A stretch of DNA of 64,000 bases, from assembly GCA_016758965.1 (NCBI GenBank), contig JAEPRB010000032.1, forward strand, positions 186,001 to 250,000, read 5' to 3'. The notes under the pieces were generated by a model. It was not told the DNA's origin. It made no database searches and saw only the letters and a program-made list of their open reading frames with translations. This DNA comes from Circinella minor (Eukaryota; Mucoromycota; Mucoromycetes; Mucorales; Lichtheimiaceae). The translations under genes and the position numbers were made by a program. Position 1 is the stretch's first letter; each line of letters starts with the position of its first letter. This document shows positions 53,179 to 64,000 of the stretch, one piece after another.

Positions 53179-53960
53179 TTATTTGATAGCTTCTATTTGT
53201 TGGGGTGTCCGTAGCAATTCCCATTGTTGTTTGTTGGAAGCTAGGTGTTGATGACCGTCTAATTCGGCTAAAGTTGTATATACTACGGACCATAGAATTT
53301 TTAACCGCTGTATCCTTGCTGCAGAATATGGTTTACTTTTTGGCAGACGACTAAGAATACAAGAAAGTGAATCATCAGTTTTAATGCTATATGTTTTAAG
53401 GCGCTTATGCATTTGTAGCCAACGAATTGTTGAATGTTGTTTGGTGAACTTAGATGAAAAGAATGTGATGCATGTTTTAGGTTTGCCACCAGGAAGCCAT
53501 CCGATTCTCCCACATATACATTGGTTTCGTTCCTTCTTTGTCATTGGGGGCCACATTATTGAATCCTCTCCTAACATGGTGCGACAAGCCGCAAGAGTTT
53601 TTGATCCACTGATTTCAGCCCGTTTAGAAGAAAGGTTATTATTTTTATGTTATCGAATTGCTAGCTTTAGTTCAGTTGACGATGGTGCGTCTGTTTGTTG
53701 TTGTAAAAGTTGCCATATGGGAGACTCGCATAGTTTGCTCCAGCGGCTAGTTGATGATAAAGGTTGAATACAGTATTTTTTTACGATGACTACGCTGGGG
53801 CTCTTTCTATTTAGAAATGGTATATTGTACCACAACGTCATACATGTGAAAGGTGCCTCTTTATTAAACATACAAACATGGATGGATATTATTGACATTA
53901 CATATAGGAGTGTACTAGTCCTAGCAGAATTCCAAGGGAACATAAGATGCACACAAACAT
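53179..53960 (-). pseudogene. Possible 3' end of a LINE reverse transcriptase, decayed
   Basis: An open segment of 132 codons contains CICGRIGWLPGG and, after WLQMHKRLK, a region ILSRLPKSKPYSAARIQRLK followed by WSVVYTTLAE. This spacing of a Cys pair, a Trp-rich stretch and a final helical segment recalls the zinc-binding tail of fungal LINE ORF2 proteins. Upstream segments on the same strand (53952-53650) are open but in another frame. No catalytic YxDD core is visible. Confidence 0.35.
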
Positions 53961-54207
53961 ATAAGCTAAAAGATATTAATAGAAATATTTTGGTAGCTAC
54001 TTTACTTCTATCCGTTTAGAGGGAAAAATATATAATAATTGACTAAGCTATGCCTATTTTTATTTAATATCGTGTGCCATATTTATGTTTACTGATGCCA
54101 ACTCTATGATGTTATATATTTCCGCCAGGTCGGAAACTCAGAAACTACCAACACTGCTATATTGTAGGGATTGTAAAGCGCACTCTTCGATTGCGCTTCT
54201 GGGTAGA

Positions 54208-54990
54208 TTGTCATATGTCAAACATATTCAGGACCTTTTCGTATTGTTTGTAGTATATATCATCCAAATTCTTTAACTCCTCTAATACACTCGTATCTTT
54301 GTCGAGAGTTTTTGCATATGCATTTTGAGAATACGATATAACATTTCCATTATCGCGTTTTATTTTCTTGAAGCTTGGTCGATTGATGTAGCTTGGGTTG
54401 TCAGAAATAAAAATTTGACACCAAATCTGAATCACTGCGAATCTCGCTTTTAATACTACTTTTGTCAACAATATAGCAATGGTTTGCCCAATAATCACAT
54501 GGCGCTGCATAACAAGGTAAATTGTTGCAGTTTTCTAAACCATTTTTTTAGTAACGCAAAGTGACTTGCTACATGTAACCAAGAGAATTGCTTCAACTTC
54601 AAATCTTTTATATTCCTGATTTGAATAGCCAACCGCTCGTTTCATAAATTTCTTTTCGACAGCTTGCTGAACTCTATGATGATTAGTGAAGGACCGGAAT
54701 CTATTGATTTTGGTGTCAAAACGACGTCAAAATGCGCGTCATTTGGCCAATTAGTTGATTCAGAAAAATATGCATCTTCAATGTTTAAAAGTGTTTATTG
54801 CAGCGGGGTTCCTGGTTACTTCTTTGGATATGCGATCTGTTCCGGGCCTGAACGAATTAGATAAGTCAAAGCTAGCAGACATTCTGAACAACAAAAGTAA
54901 AAAGAAAAAAAAAAGATGCGGTTAATACGAGTACGAGTACAGTGACGGTTACGAGCACGGTTACAGGCATTAGTTACAAATTATCTAAAA
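54208..54990 (-). pseudogene. Decayed PD-(D/E)XK-like protein of a Mucoromycota repeat family
   Basis: Two frames together give HFDVVLTPKS, GPSLIIIEF, EKKFMKRAVGYSNQ, LPCYAAPCDYWA and a C-terminal stretch ending VLNMFDI at 54208. The D...(x)E-x pattern (FDVV, IIIEF) resembles the nuclease-fold core of a large protein family scattered in Mucorales genomes (recollection). Frameshifts at about 54520 and 54640 and several stops show decay. It lies directly downstream of the Mutator-like transposase remains on the same strand. Confidence 0.4.
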
Positions 54991-55039
54991 AATCAAGAAC
55001 TTACCTGGAATCGCGTCTGCAGCATTACGGCGTGCTACC

Positions 55040-56920
55040 TACTTCACTTTGATTGCTGATGATTGCACGTTTCTCGGCCTTGTTTGTACATGTTCTTCCA
55101 TAATGTCATTTAGCACGTTATCTCTTGGGTTCTCAAGATAAGCTTTCTTCCGGGTACGGTTGCATGCTTCGAAGTAGTTATTAGTGTTAATGACCTTGAT
55201 ACTAATTATAATAAAATGTAAACTTTTGGGCACGACTTTCACACTACTTCAAAAACAATTTATATTACCTGACATGAAGCATTGGACCATTTTTCATTTT
55301 TGAGTAAATACTCTGCATCGAAATATGTTTGTAAAGCAAATATGACCCATTTCCCTTTATGTTCCATACAGAATATCTGTTACTCGTTATATTCCAACTC
55401 AAGATCTTCTTCTGTTTCTGCTCGCAACATATCATTAAACCTATTGAAGGCTTCATCTAGAATCATACTTTCTTTGTAATTTTTTCACGCCATGACCTTT
55501 TAATATGCTAATGACAAATCAACACTTGCACATATTCACCATATGCTGAGGGGATACCAGCTATCTCTGTATTAGAGCTGTCAATCGTAAATGTTTGTGG
55601 CTAAAGTCTTATTTTTTCTTTAATCCATTTGAGCCAGAATTCCACTGGATATTGAGAATCTGAATTTCATCAACATCCAGGAAAGTGGGACACCTTTACC
55701 AGTTTCTTGGCAGCGAACAACAAGCGAGTAAAGATAGCAATAAAATTCTGTCCCATCAACAAAAGTATGATGGGTCGAACCAAGGCAAACAGTTCTTCCA
55801 TTGACAAAGAGCTTCTAAATGAAATGAATAACATAGTCAACATATAGCCGATATTATCAGCCTTCTGTATTTTTATATTTATCTCTTACTGTCAGTTGCC
55901 CAAGACATACGAGCAAAGAAAAACATACCCTCCTGGTAAGTAGGTCATTTTTTTTATGTCCAATGGCCATTGTTCTGTGCAATGCGATCGCCCCAAAGAC
56001 GAGGACTTTCATTAAATTGTGGGGACAATTGAGATCGCTTTTTCATAACCCTCGTCATAGCATAATACATCTCTTGATAGGTAATACGTAAAACATGAGG
56101 TATGATTGTAAAGTCGCCAGAAAGAATTTGGCCTAAGCAATCTTTATCTAGGCAAATCATACTTTTAACTTTTTCCCAGGTCAAATCTTTTTCTACTATC
56201 TCTTGGATCAGGTCTTTTATTTCTCTTGATACTGGTGCGGATTGTAAATTCTCAATACTGTTTGCTTGATGACCTTCATGCTTCCAGTAATATTAATGAA
56301 AACCATATCAGAAGCATTGTCTGTCGATCGAATAACAATTTTCGATGTGCAGCCACACGTGAACAACCTTTTCCATTCTTAAGTGGATTATTGGTTGATG
56401 TACCCCATCGTTGGCATACAAAGTGCTTCACAGTGGTTGTTAATATCTTTGTTTACTATAATGTTATTGTAATTACTGTCAAATGGCTATACCTGGACAA
56501 ACGATAAAGTTTTTAAGACGATCCATTTTAACCACTCTCTGTTTATTGTCGTGCTGGTGAAACAAGATGCTAATGAGGTCCATACTTTGAAATAAAAGCA
56601 GGATTTCTTTCCTTAGTATAAACCCCACTAGTTTTATCAATAAACTTGCATCCTACACGGGTTTCCTCATTGTTAATAAATCTTTCATATTAAGAACGCA
56701 AAATCTCAAACTCGGCAGGGTGATCAGCAGCAAATGGTGACGGTGCATAAGTAGTGCACTCATGTAAAAGACGGACGGCATTGTTAATGAAGTTGGACAT
56801 GGTAATATGATAGTAACAGAAATAAATAGTATAAAAGAACAAGGAACAAAGAACCACATGTTTTGGCGACAGGCTTTTTTTTTCCACAATTTCATTTTTT
56901 TCGACATCCGAGTTTCTCAT
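55040..56920 (-). pseudogene. Decayed Mutator-like (MULE) transposase
   Basis: Read across frames, the minus strand gives, in order: a FAR1/FLYWCH-like zinc region (HFVCQRWGTST, GKGCSRVAAHRK, about 56350-56470), VLRITYQEMYYAMTR (about 56040-56100), LGSTHHTFVDGTEF with ETGKGVPLSWM (about 55690-55800), TFTIDSSNTEIAGI (about 55560-55600), LICHxHIKRSW (about 55500), and TNNYFEACNRTRKKAY (about 55130-55190). This is the layout of MULE DDE transposases, with the second Asp (TID) and the C-(x2)-H region present. The first catalytic Asp appears as Gly (LGSTHHT). Many stops and frameshifts; no terminal inverted repeats were identified. Confidence 0.65.
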
Positions 56921-57298
56921 TGTTTTGCATCAAGTTATTTTGTTATCACCAAAGTTTGATTTGAGAGTCTTTCTATATTTTTGATAACTGTTTAGTCAAG
57001 AGCACCATTTTGCCTGTGTAGCTGGAGAAGCAAAAATAGTTTGATGCAAACAAGAACTTTGGAAATAACAAAACGAACTTTGGGAGTGGAGGCCCTGTAA
57101 AATCAGGTCTTGATCTTCCAAAATTAATTTTTATTCGTCAATTTCAAGTTAAAATACCGTATTGAAATGTATCACTTGCAGAATCTATGTATTTGTAGTG
57201 CAAATTATTTTTCTCTCTATTTCTTTCCCTCTTCCTTCACCTTTCTTTTTCATTTTTTTTTTTTGAATGGGTGGGTTAGGAATCCTTTCCCTTTGTTT
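56921..57298. other. Intergenic region
   Basis: Upstream region of the CYSTM gene with a TC-rich tract at 57205-57265 before the start. No gene seen. Confidence 0.45.
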
Positions 57299-57685
57299 AT
57301 GAACAGCAGTAATAAAAGTAACGGTCATACCAACAGTAACACTACTAATAAGCGTAATTCCTTGCCAGAGCAATGGGCACCATCAAGCCCAACTCAAGTA
57401 CAATTGGAACCTTGGGGTAGAAAACAACATCCTACAACTCCTCATGTATATTACGAAATGACCCCAGCACCACAAACAGTTATTGTACGAGATACACCTT
57501 CAAGAACAAAGGATGCTTGTTGTTGGGGATGGTAAATAATATTTATTTATATATATATCTCTGCATATATGTTACATGTTGCATGTTATCATTGGTTAGA
57601 TTTATTGATTTATTAACAAAATTTGATTTATAGTTTAGCCGCAATATGTCTTTGTTGTGGCATTAAGGAATGTTGTACGACTTGA
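57299..57685 (+). CDS. CYSTM cysteine-rich tail-anchored small protein
   Basis: Two exons (57299-57531, 57634-57685) give 94 residues. The N-terminal 70 residues are polar and Asn/Ser/Pro/Thr-rich. The last 20 residues, CCWGWCLAAICLCCGIKECC plus TT, are the cysteine-rich transmembrane module of the CYSTM family, whose members sit in membranes and are linked to stress responses. The start was taken at 57299 because a longer open stretch upstream is T-rich and unlike coding sequence. The splice joins a split Cys codon (TG|T). Confidence 0.82.
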
Positions 57686-58183
57686 ATTTAAAATATTATT
57701 AGTATCTGGAATACTCTTAAAAAAAAAAAGAACTTATTGTAAATATATTTTTATAAACCTCTGGAAAGGCTTTCAATAATTATTTTATTATTATAATTAT
57801 TAGAATGAATATAATTTTTTTATTCTCTTGGGAATTTTTTTTTACACAATAAACTAAAAAGAAAGGAAAGAAACAAAATGCGGGAGTGATATAAAAAATA
57901 AAAAAAAGGCGTGTATATAAATATAAGAATAAAAAGAAAAGGGGAAAATGTGTATGCATACAAACAAAAAAAAAATGGGAAGAAAAAAATTGCGCAATGT
58001 ATATAAAATGTGTGTTAATAATAGAGAAACATGATGTGTGTTGTACGTTTTGTGTTTTGTGTTGAATGAAAAATGGAGAACAATAATAATAATAATAATA
58101 ATAGTAATGGATAACAAGAGAGAAAGAGAGGTGGAGAAGGGTAGTAATAGTGGGATTAAATGATTGCTGTTATATGTACATTT
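57686..58183. other. Convergent 3' spacer
   Basis: Spacer between the CYSTM gene and RPO41. It holds a purine-rich stretch on the + strand (57890-58000) and an (AAT)n run at about 58083-58102. No gene seen. Confidence 0.5.
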
Positions 58184-61100
58184 TTAATGGAAGAAGTAAT
58201 CACTTTCTCGGACTTGCTTGATATCAAACTCACCCTTCTTTGGAAGTGGTGCTAATTCCAAATTCTCCCATGTATAATCATATTTACGTGTTGCTCGCTT
58301 TTTGCTCTTTGATTGTTCTTCACTAACTTCAGCTTCAACTTCATCTACTAAATCATCATTTATGTCATCGTTCTCAGCTCCAAATAATGCATCCATAGCA
58401 TTCTTTTCTTCCTTGATTTCATCATCCACTTCGTCTGTAAATCCAAGCAATGATTCACCTTCTTCTTCCTCTATTGTTGTTGCCTTCTTGGCTGATGCCT
58501 TCTTTTTACCCTTTGAGTTAATTTCATTCACGACAGGTACCTTATAATCCTTGTATCGTTCCAAAAACTCATTATACAAGTTCTCCATGATGGGTTGAGA
58601 GTGGAGTTCAATAAACTGATCACGAATCACCTTGTTCATTGCATCGACATCACAAGCATGAGTCCAATAACTGTCGTGGACGGATGCAAAAGTCATGCCT
58701 TGTTCATGGCATGCTACAGCCGACATAAGCATGTGCGTAGCATCAAGTGAATGGACAAAATTGGGTGGGAAAGCAGTACTCTGTTTCAATGCATTGACAG
58801 GTCGTGATGCTTCTGGGTCTTCAATAAACACAGTTTGGAGTAAGGTGGCAACTTGTTTCTTGCCTGATCGTCGATAAGGTTGTACGATGGGTAATCCAAG
58901 TGGAGTGGTCCATATAACAGAAGTCATTTGATTTGATGACGGATTGCGTGCGGAAAACGTCTTTTTGGTAGCTGCACGTCCTTTCTTTTTCAGTTTCTTG
59001 GTGGGTTCAAGAGCTTCTTCTACTGGTGAATCAGTTGATTTCTTTTCAATAATACCAGCTTCTATTAAAGCTTCTTCCGGAATACTCTTTGCAATACGTC
59101 GAGCTGTATCCGTAAGCCAGTCTTGAATCAAACGAGCACCGTTAAACATTTCACCAAGTGAGGCGAACACTTTTTTGGCTAAATAGCCGGCCGCGTTATA
59201 AAGCACTTCTGGTGGAATATCATCGCGTTCACGCAATCGACTAATAATTTGTTGACGTGCACCAATAAATGTAACACCATAGACATTAGTCATGACGGTT
59301 TGTTTGACAACTTTACGACTGATTTTACCCACAAGCACCTGTGCCAATTCGTCCCCCTCAGCTGCTTCCTTTTCGACTAATCTGTTGACAATGTCTGCAA
59401 CACCTGTATAAACATCTGCAGGTCGATCACTAGGAGCTAAATTAACAGCTTCTGCACCAGCTAAATCACCACCAAGTGCGGCATAATGTTGTAGACCGTT
59501 ACAGGTACCATCTTGATGAATAGGGATATGAGACATGAATCCTTCAGGGTTTCCACTACGATGAGCTGCTGCTACTTCATAACAGGCAGCTAAACACTGC
59601 CATGGAGATTCGGCATTGAGCCACCATCGTGATCCAGTCAAGGGGTTTTCAACCGAATCGAGAATGTTGGGCAGGTTTTCAACTGTAAAATGTTCTCTTT
59701 CAGAGAATGAATGCCTAATAGAAAAAAAATTAGATGTCGATTAGTACTTTACCTCTTTCAAATAAACATTTAATTGAAAATGCTAACAAATTAATATAAC
59801 TTACTTATCATAACCGTATAAATTGGCCAAATGAATCTTCAACCATCTCCATCCTCGTTCTCCTAAAGGTTTGGCTTCACCAAACATTAATATACCACGA
59901 CATAAATCGTTTCCAAGATGGTTCAAAGTAGGTGGGATTGGGTATGCACGACCACGGAAATCCATGTTGTGAGGGAAAAACATTGGCAAGTTCAAAAACT
60001 AAAATTAAAAAAAAATTAGTTTTTTTATGATCTTGTTTTGCATCATTTTCACAGAAAAAAAAAGTTGATAAATAAAAAAAAAACTTACTGCACGAGCTGT
60101 TTCCACTTTGTAATTCACATCACAACGTAAACTGTGCTTATTCTTTTCTTCTGTTTGTTGCTGTTTGACCATATTGACCCAATTAAACTTGGCCTTGGGA
60201 TCAGTATCATAATTTTCAGGTTTTGGTGGTAACGGGGCATGTTCATCAATAGCAGGTGGGATATCGGCAATCGCTTCCCCAGTATTCCAAGCTTCTAACA
60301 CAACATTAAATACATTTGTATTTACACGCCATTGAGTTGAGCCCAGTACATCCAAACCAGCTAATACAGCATTGATGCGATCTTGTTCTGATGCTTTGTG
60401 TAAATAGATCAGCTGTTCTGGTGAATCCTTGATACGCATACAAGATGATTTGGCAGATAAATAACCACCCGAGTTATATGAAAGCCAAGGGCGGGGGAGA
60501 ACAATCATGGGTAAAAGACGTGGATGAAGCGTATCTCGGACAGGTTCACGTGAAAGTAAATTGGTTAAAGGTTCGGAAAACTTAATAATACCAACACGTT
60601 TACCTTTCACATATTGATAGGTATGGAAAAATGCAGGAATATGCTCAACACTAAAAGAATAAATAAATAGATAATGAGTTTTATTATAAATACTAGCATA
60701 CCTTTCAACAATAACAAACTATATAAAAAAAGAAACTTACATTTTTTCACCAGTTTCTGGATTAAAACTTGGTACTGGAATTTTTGCAGCATCAATGAAA
60801 ATACTAGCCAAAACACTACCAACCTTGGCACGAATAGTACTTGGCCAAACGGGAGTCCATTCACTTTGACTCGATGTACCTGTATCACCTTCAGAGGATG
60901 ATTCTAACAATTCCCCTACGCCTTCTTGCTGTTTAACCATATCCATATGAGCCCGTCGAACCGCCATATTAAACAATTTACCACTGGCAAACAAATTATG
61001 CACCTCATAATTTTTTTGGGTACGTTTAGCGGATGCTCGTTTAATTTGGATAGCATTGTATTCCATCTCCACTGCTTTACCCACATCAATAACTGCACGA

Positions 61101-62592
61101 GCTGTCTTCATACCATCAGCAATACCCGACGAATTGTGTAAGCGAAGTAGTTCCATCATGGTAATCATGGACAAAGTTTCTGGTTTCAACAACTTCAAAA
61201 ATGGACCATACATTTTACGATCTTGACCTCTCCCCTGGACAGCATCACATTCTTCAATTTCCTTGACAATAAGAGGGACTGTTTTTTGATGCCATTCCCA
61301 CATGATATTCTTCAAAGGTGTTAAATTCATGGCTGCCAAAGTATCACCTCGTTCCCGACTAGATTCTTTCATGTGTAATAAACGTTGCATGGCAACGTCA
61401 TAACCTTGTTGTTCTAATCCCAATTGAAGTTCATAAGGATCCATTTTAACTACCTTTTGAGGATCTTGTAAAGCTTGTAATTGCTCTCGTAAAAATGCTA
61501 CACCCATTGCCTCGGTTTGTCGCGCTTCAGGTACATCAGTGATAATATCTGGATTAGATTGAGCACTGAGTGCTGATGATGCTGCTGATGCTAGTGCTTC
61601 AGCATGAGAATTGATTTGTTCCATAGCAATACTGCTTTCCTTCAACACATCTGTGGTAGCTTTTTCCAATTCTTGTAATAACTTTTGAACTTCAGCTGTT
61701 GTATTTCCAGCGGATTCGGAAATGATCTGGTTTTTTTTTAAGAAAAGAGCTTTGTATTAGTAATAGAAAGATTAAAAAAACCTGATATTCAATTGCCTTT
61801 CTTTTTATTTGTTATTTAATTACCTTTCGGAATAAATTCACATCATTTTCAGTAAGAAAGTCAGATTTGATAACATCTTGAACAGTGATTGAAGTTTCTG
61901 CTTGCATTTCTTGAAGTGTTGCTCTAGCTCTCCTAAAAGCTCTATTTCTATAAACACCCCACAAAAATTTATACATCTTTGTTAAATATTTCTTTTCTTA
62001 TACAATAATTTCATCATCACTATTGGCTCTTCCTTCTTTCTTCAAATAAAATTAAAAATTGTGTGGCTTACTTTAAATAGGCTTTTGCAACAATAGCATA
62101 AGAATTAGCATCGGGCGACAAGCCATAAGCTCTCATATTATCCAACCAAAGTAAACATTCATGACCCATAGATTTATCAGCAAAGCCATTTAAAAAGGTA
62201 TTATAAATATGAAGATCGGCAAAAGTCTTCATTTCGTCTGTCTTTGTACGGTGAAGCTCTTTCATAATACGTTCAGCTCGAGCCATATCACCCGATCGAA
62301 TACATGCATTCAAAACAGCAAATTGTTCTGCAATATTAGAAGGCATTACTCTTGCATTATGACGAAATGCTTGTAATGCAGGATTGGGTAAAATAACAGG
62401 CGAAGGTTGATTAGGTACTACTGTTTCTTCTGCTGTTGCTGTAGCAGCACTAGAATAACAATGTTTTGTATAATAAGCTGTTGTTGCTGCTGTCACTTTT
62501 GTTAGAAGGTGTTGTTTCTGCTGTGAATGTCGTAACAAAAACACTCTCTGGCGATTTGAAGCAGCCAGCTGCCTTGCAAGTGGCAACGACAT
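58184..62592 (-). CDS. RPO41: Mitochondrial DNA-directed RNA polymerase
   Basis: A single-subunit T7-like RNA polymerase that transcribes mitochondrial DNA. The start is at 62592, with an Arg/Gln/Ser-rich mitochondrial presequence. A PPR-like N-terminal part follows ([36 protein letters not shown]). The polymerase core shows [22 protein letters not shown], then [18 protein letters not shown] (first catalytic Asp), the O-helix-side region [20 protein letters not shown], and [13 protein letters not shown] (second catalytic Asp). Around ten exons, all on one strand. The C-terminal region has an inserted acidic stretch of about 80 residues (58260-58500 region) before the usual ending [14 protein letters not shown], and a Lys/Ala-rich insertion at about 58950-59060. 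Intact by motif content. Confidence 0.95.
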
Positions 62593-63222
62593 TGAAAAAG
62601 GTACAAAAAAAAAAGTTGGTAGGAAAGGGGGGTTGAATGAAAAAAAAGTACCAGAAAAAAAAAAAAGAAAGAAAAAGTTTTTGTATATTATTAAACGCAG
62701 GAATCCCCTCTCTACAACAAGGCACCATTTTTTTTTTTTCGAAAAAAAAAAATGTGACGGTTTATTTGTTAATGGGTGAGTGTCAAACCATTTTGTCTCG
62801 CAACGGCATTTAATTCAACCGTACCCAATCATTCCCAAGCGGCTTTTATGTTATATGGGTTGTCAAGGAATCCATCAACTGCTTTGGTAAAATGATTTTA
62901 TTTTACTTTATTTTATTATTAAAGAGACAAAATCTTTAGGTTTCTATTATTACGGATAATTCAAGAAATAATAATAAAAAAAAGTATAATAATAAATTAA
63001 TAAATATATACATGATTTAAACTTTTTATATCATATTGAAAGGGGAATCATCATATAACACCATGGTAACAAATAAAAACTCTTCGTTAGCTAAAAAGTG
63101 TAGAAATTCAACTGACAACAATTTTGCGGTCTTTTATTATTTGAAAATCAAAAAAAAATTGACCCGTAAACTCGTGATTTCTATAACTCTTTTTTATCCA
63201 TTTCTTATACACAAATATTATT
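62593..63222. other. Divergent promoter region, RPO41 and TFIIIC-like gene
   Basis: Two genes start away from each other here. A/T-rich runs and a TTTTTTTCGAAAAAAA-type palindrome lie at about 62730-62750. No gene seen; a 67-codon frame at 63036 has no support. Confidence 0.45.
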
Positions 63223-64000
63223 ATGGCGAAGAAACGTGACCTTATATCAGCATTACCTTTTGGTGCCGATCTTGAAATTAGAGGACCTGCAGAAAATAAA
63301 CTATTTCAACTTGACCATATTTACAACCACAATGAATATCCGACAGTACATGCTTCAGCCGATGAATGGTCCATAGTCAATGAAAGGTACCAAAAAAAAA
63401 CTGCACTAACAAATCTATAAATGTATTTTCTGTTTTCTCTAAACAGTACACTTTTAAAACTTTACACTATTATAGCGAAGCAACATCTTACCTTCCAGAG
63501 CCAAATACACGAAAAATAACACTTGGCATAAAAGAGCAACAGACTATTGAATTACCTGTCGGAGCAACACTTAATCTTTGTAAGTCTAAACTTGCATATA
63601 CCACTTTTTTGTTGAAAGAAAAAAACAGTTGACTTAATCGTTTAGACTTGTTTTCAATATATATATAGATAAGCATATACAAAGCAAACGAGGATTTGTT
63701 TTAAACCTTGGTTGTTCTGTACTTGGATTAGATTTTGCACCTAAGCGTCCAGAAGTAGATACTTCGCCCCATACCCAATATTTGGCTACCTCTGGATTTC
63801 GCGGTGCAGAAGGAGAACATCACCTTTATAATGAAGTTTATCCAGAAGGAACATATAAAAATTCTATTATGATTTGGCGATGTGAACTTTCAATCGAAAA
63901 TACGGAAACGGATCCTGTATTGGATTTATGCTTATTGCATGACTATGGTCCTATCAAGGAATTGAAATGGTGTCCTTATGGTGCTTACGATGAAGTTTGT
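63223..64000 (+). CDS. TFIIIC subunit-like WD40 protein, 3' end outside window
   Basis: Exons at 63223 to about 63387, about 63476-63579, and from about 63669 onward remain open to the window edge. The start MAKKRDLISALPFGADLEIR is followed by WSIVNESEATSYLPEP, LNLGCSVLGLDFAPKRP, TQYLATSGFRG, SIMIWRCELS and LCLLHDYGPIKELKWCPYGA. This arrangement (one WD-like blade followed by 'hdyG.i..l.WcP.Ga') is what I know from the GTF3C2/Tfc6 subunit of RNA polymerase III factor TFIIIC. The remaining blades are outside the window, so the assignment is provisional. Confidence 0.55.

Noticed and set aside
54900..55010. tRNA or small RNA gene in the GC-richer stretch with repeated ACGAGTACG phrases
   Set aside because: No cloverleaf or A/B box could be drawn; the stretch lies inside decayed transposon sequence.
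57167..57298. Longer N-terminus for the CYSTM protein
   Set aside because: The extra stretch is T/C-rich, encodes a Phe/Leu run and no family feature; the Met at 57299 gives the usual polar N-terminus.

Overview
The window is nuclear DNA from an early-diverging filamentous fungus, most likely Mucoromycota (Mucorales-like). Supporting signs are strong AT richness, many short GT-AG introns (about 60-120 nt) with pyrimidine-rich acceptors, long poly-A/T and microsatellite tracts, and a fungal gene set (Tup1, Zn2Cys6 regulator, lumazine synthase, mitochondrial RNA polymerase, DUF3684 HSP90-like ATPase). I give no species. All functions come from reading translated motifs and splice junctions; no database search was possible.

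Layout. 1-7.7 kb: 3' part of a sulfotransferase-like gene (+), a Zn2Cys6 regulator (-) and a divergently transcribed cytochrome P450 (+). 8.1-21.3 kb: a dense core block with a large DUF3684 ATPase/HExxH protein (+), NDUFB7 (-), COX13 (+), CFIm25/NUDT21 (-), an EED/ESC-like WD40 protein (+) with MluI boxes in its promoter, and a coiled-coil protein (+). 21.3-34.3 kb: an accessory stretch with a decayed 2-oxoglutarate/Fe(II) oxygenase, lumazine synthase RIB4 (+), a decayed sulfotransferase copy (-), a stand-alone adenylate-forming enzyme (+), a chorismate-lyase-fold protein (-), a second P450 (-) and an apparently intact sulfotransferase-like gene (-). 34.3-40.3 kb: gene-poor, with an inverted-repeat element, a short tandem repeat and small relics. 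40.3-43.1 kb: TUP1 corepressor (-). 43.1-48.5 kb: gene-poor, with one possible TnpB/Fanzor-like relic. 48.5-52.3 kb: 4-hydroxyphenylpyruvate dioxygenase (-) and ribosomal protein eL33 (-). 53.2-56.9 kb: decayed transposon material (possible LINE tail, PD-(D/E)XK-like relic, Mutator-like transposase). 57.3-64 kb: a CYSTM cysteine-rich protein (+), mitochondrial RNA polymerase RPO41 (-) and the start of a TFIIIC-like WD40 gene (+) that runs off the end.

How it may work together. The sulfotransferase-like genes, two P450s, the adenylating enzyme, the UbiC-fold protein and the Zn2Cys6 regulator look like parts of a small-molecule pathway. A testable idea is that the UbiC-fold protein makes or binds a 4-hydroxybenzoate-like aromatic acid, the ligase activates it, and the P450s and sulfotransferase tailor it. 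The set has been rearranged: the sulfotransferase region exists as two inverted arms about 32 kb apart plus a third, decayed direct copy. The core genes embedded between the arms are ordinary housekeeping genes.
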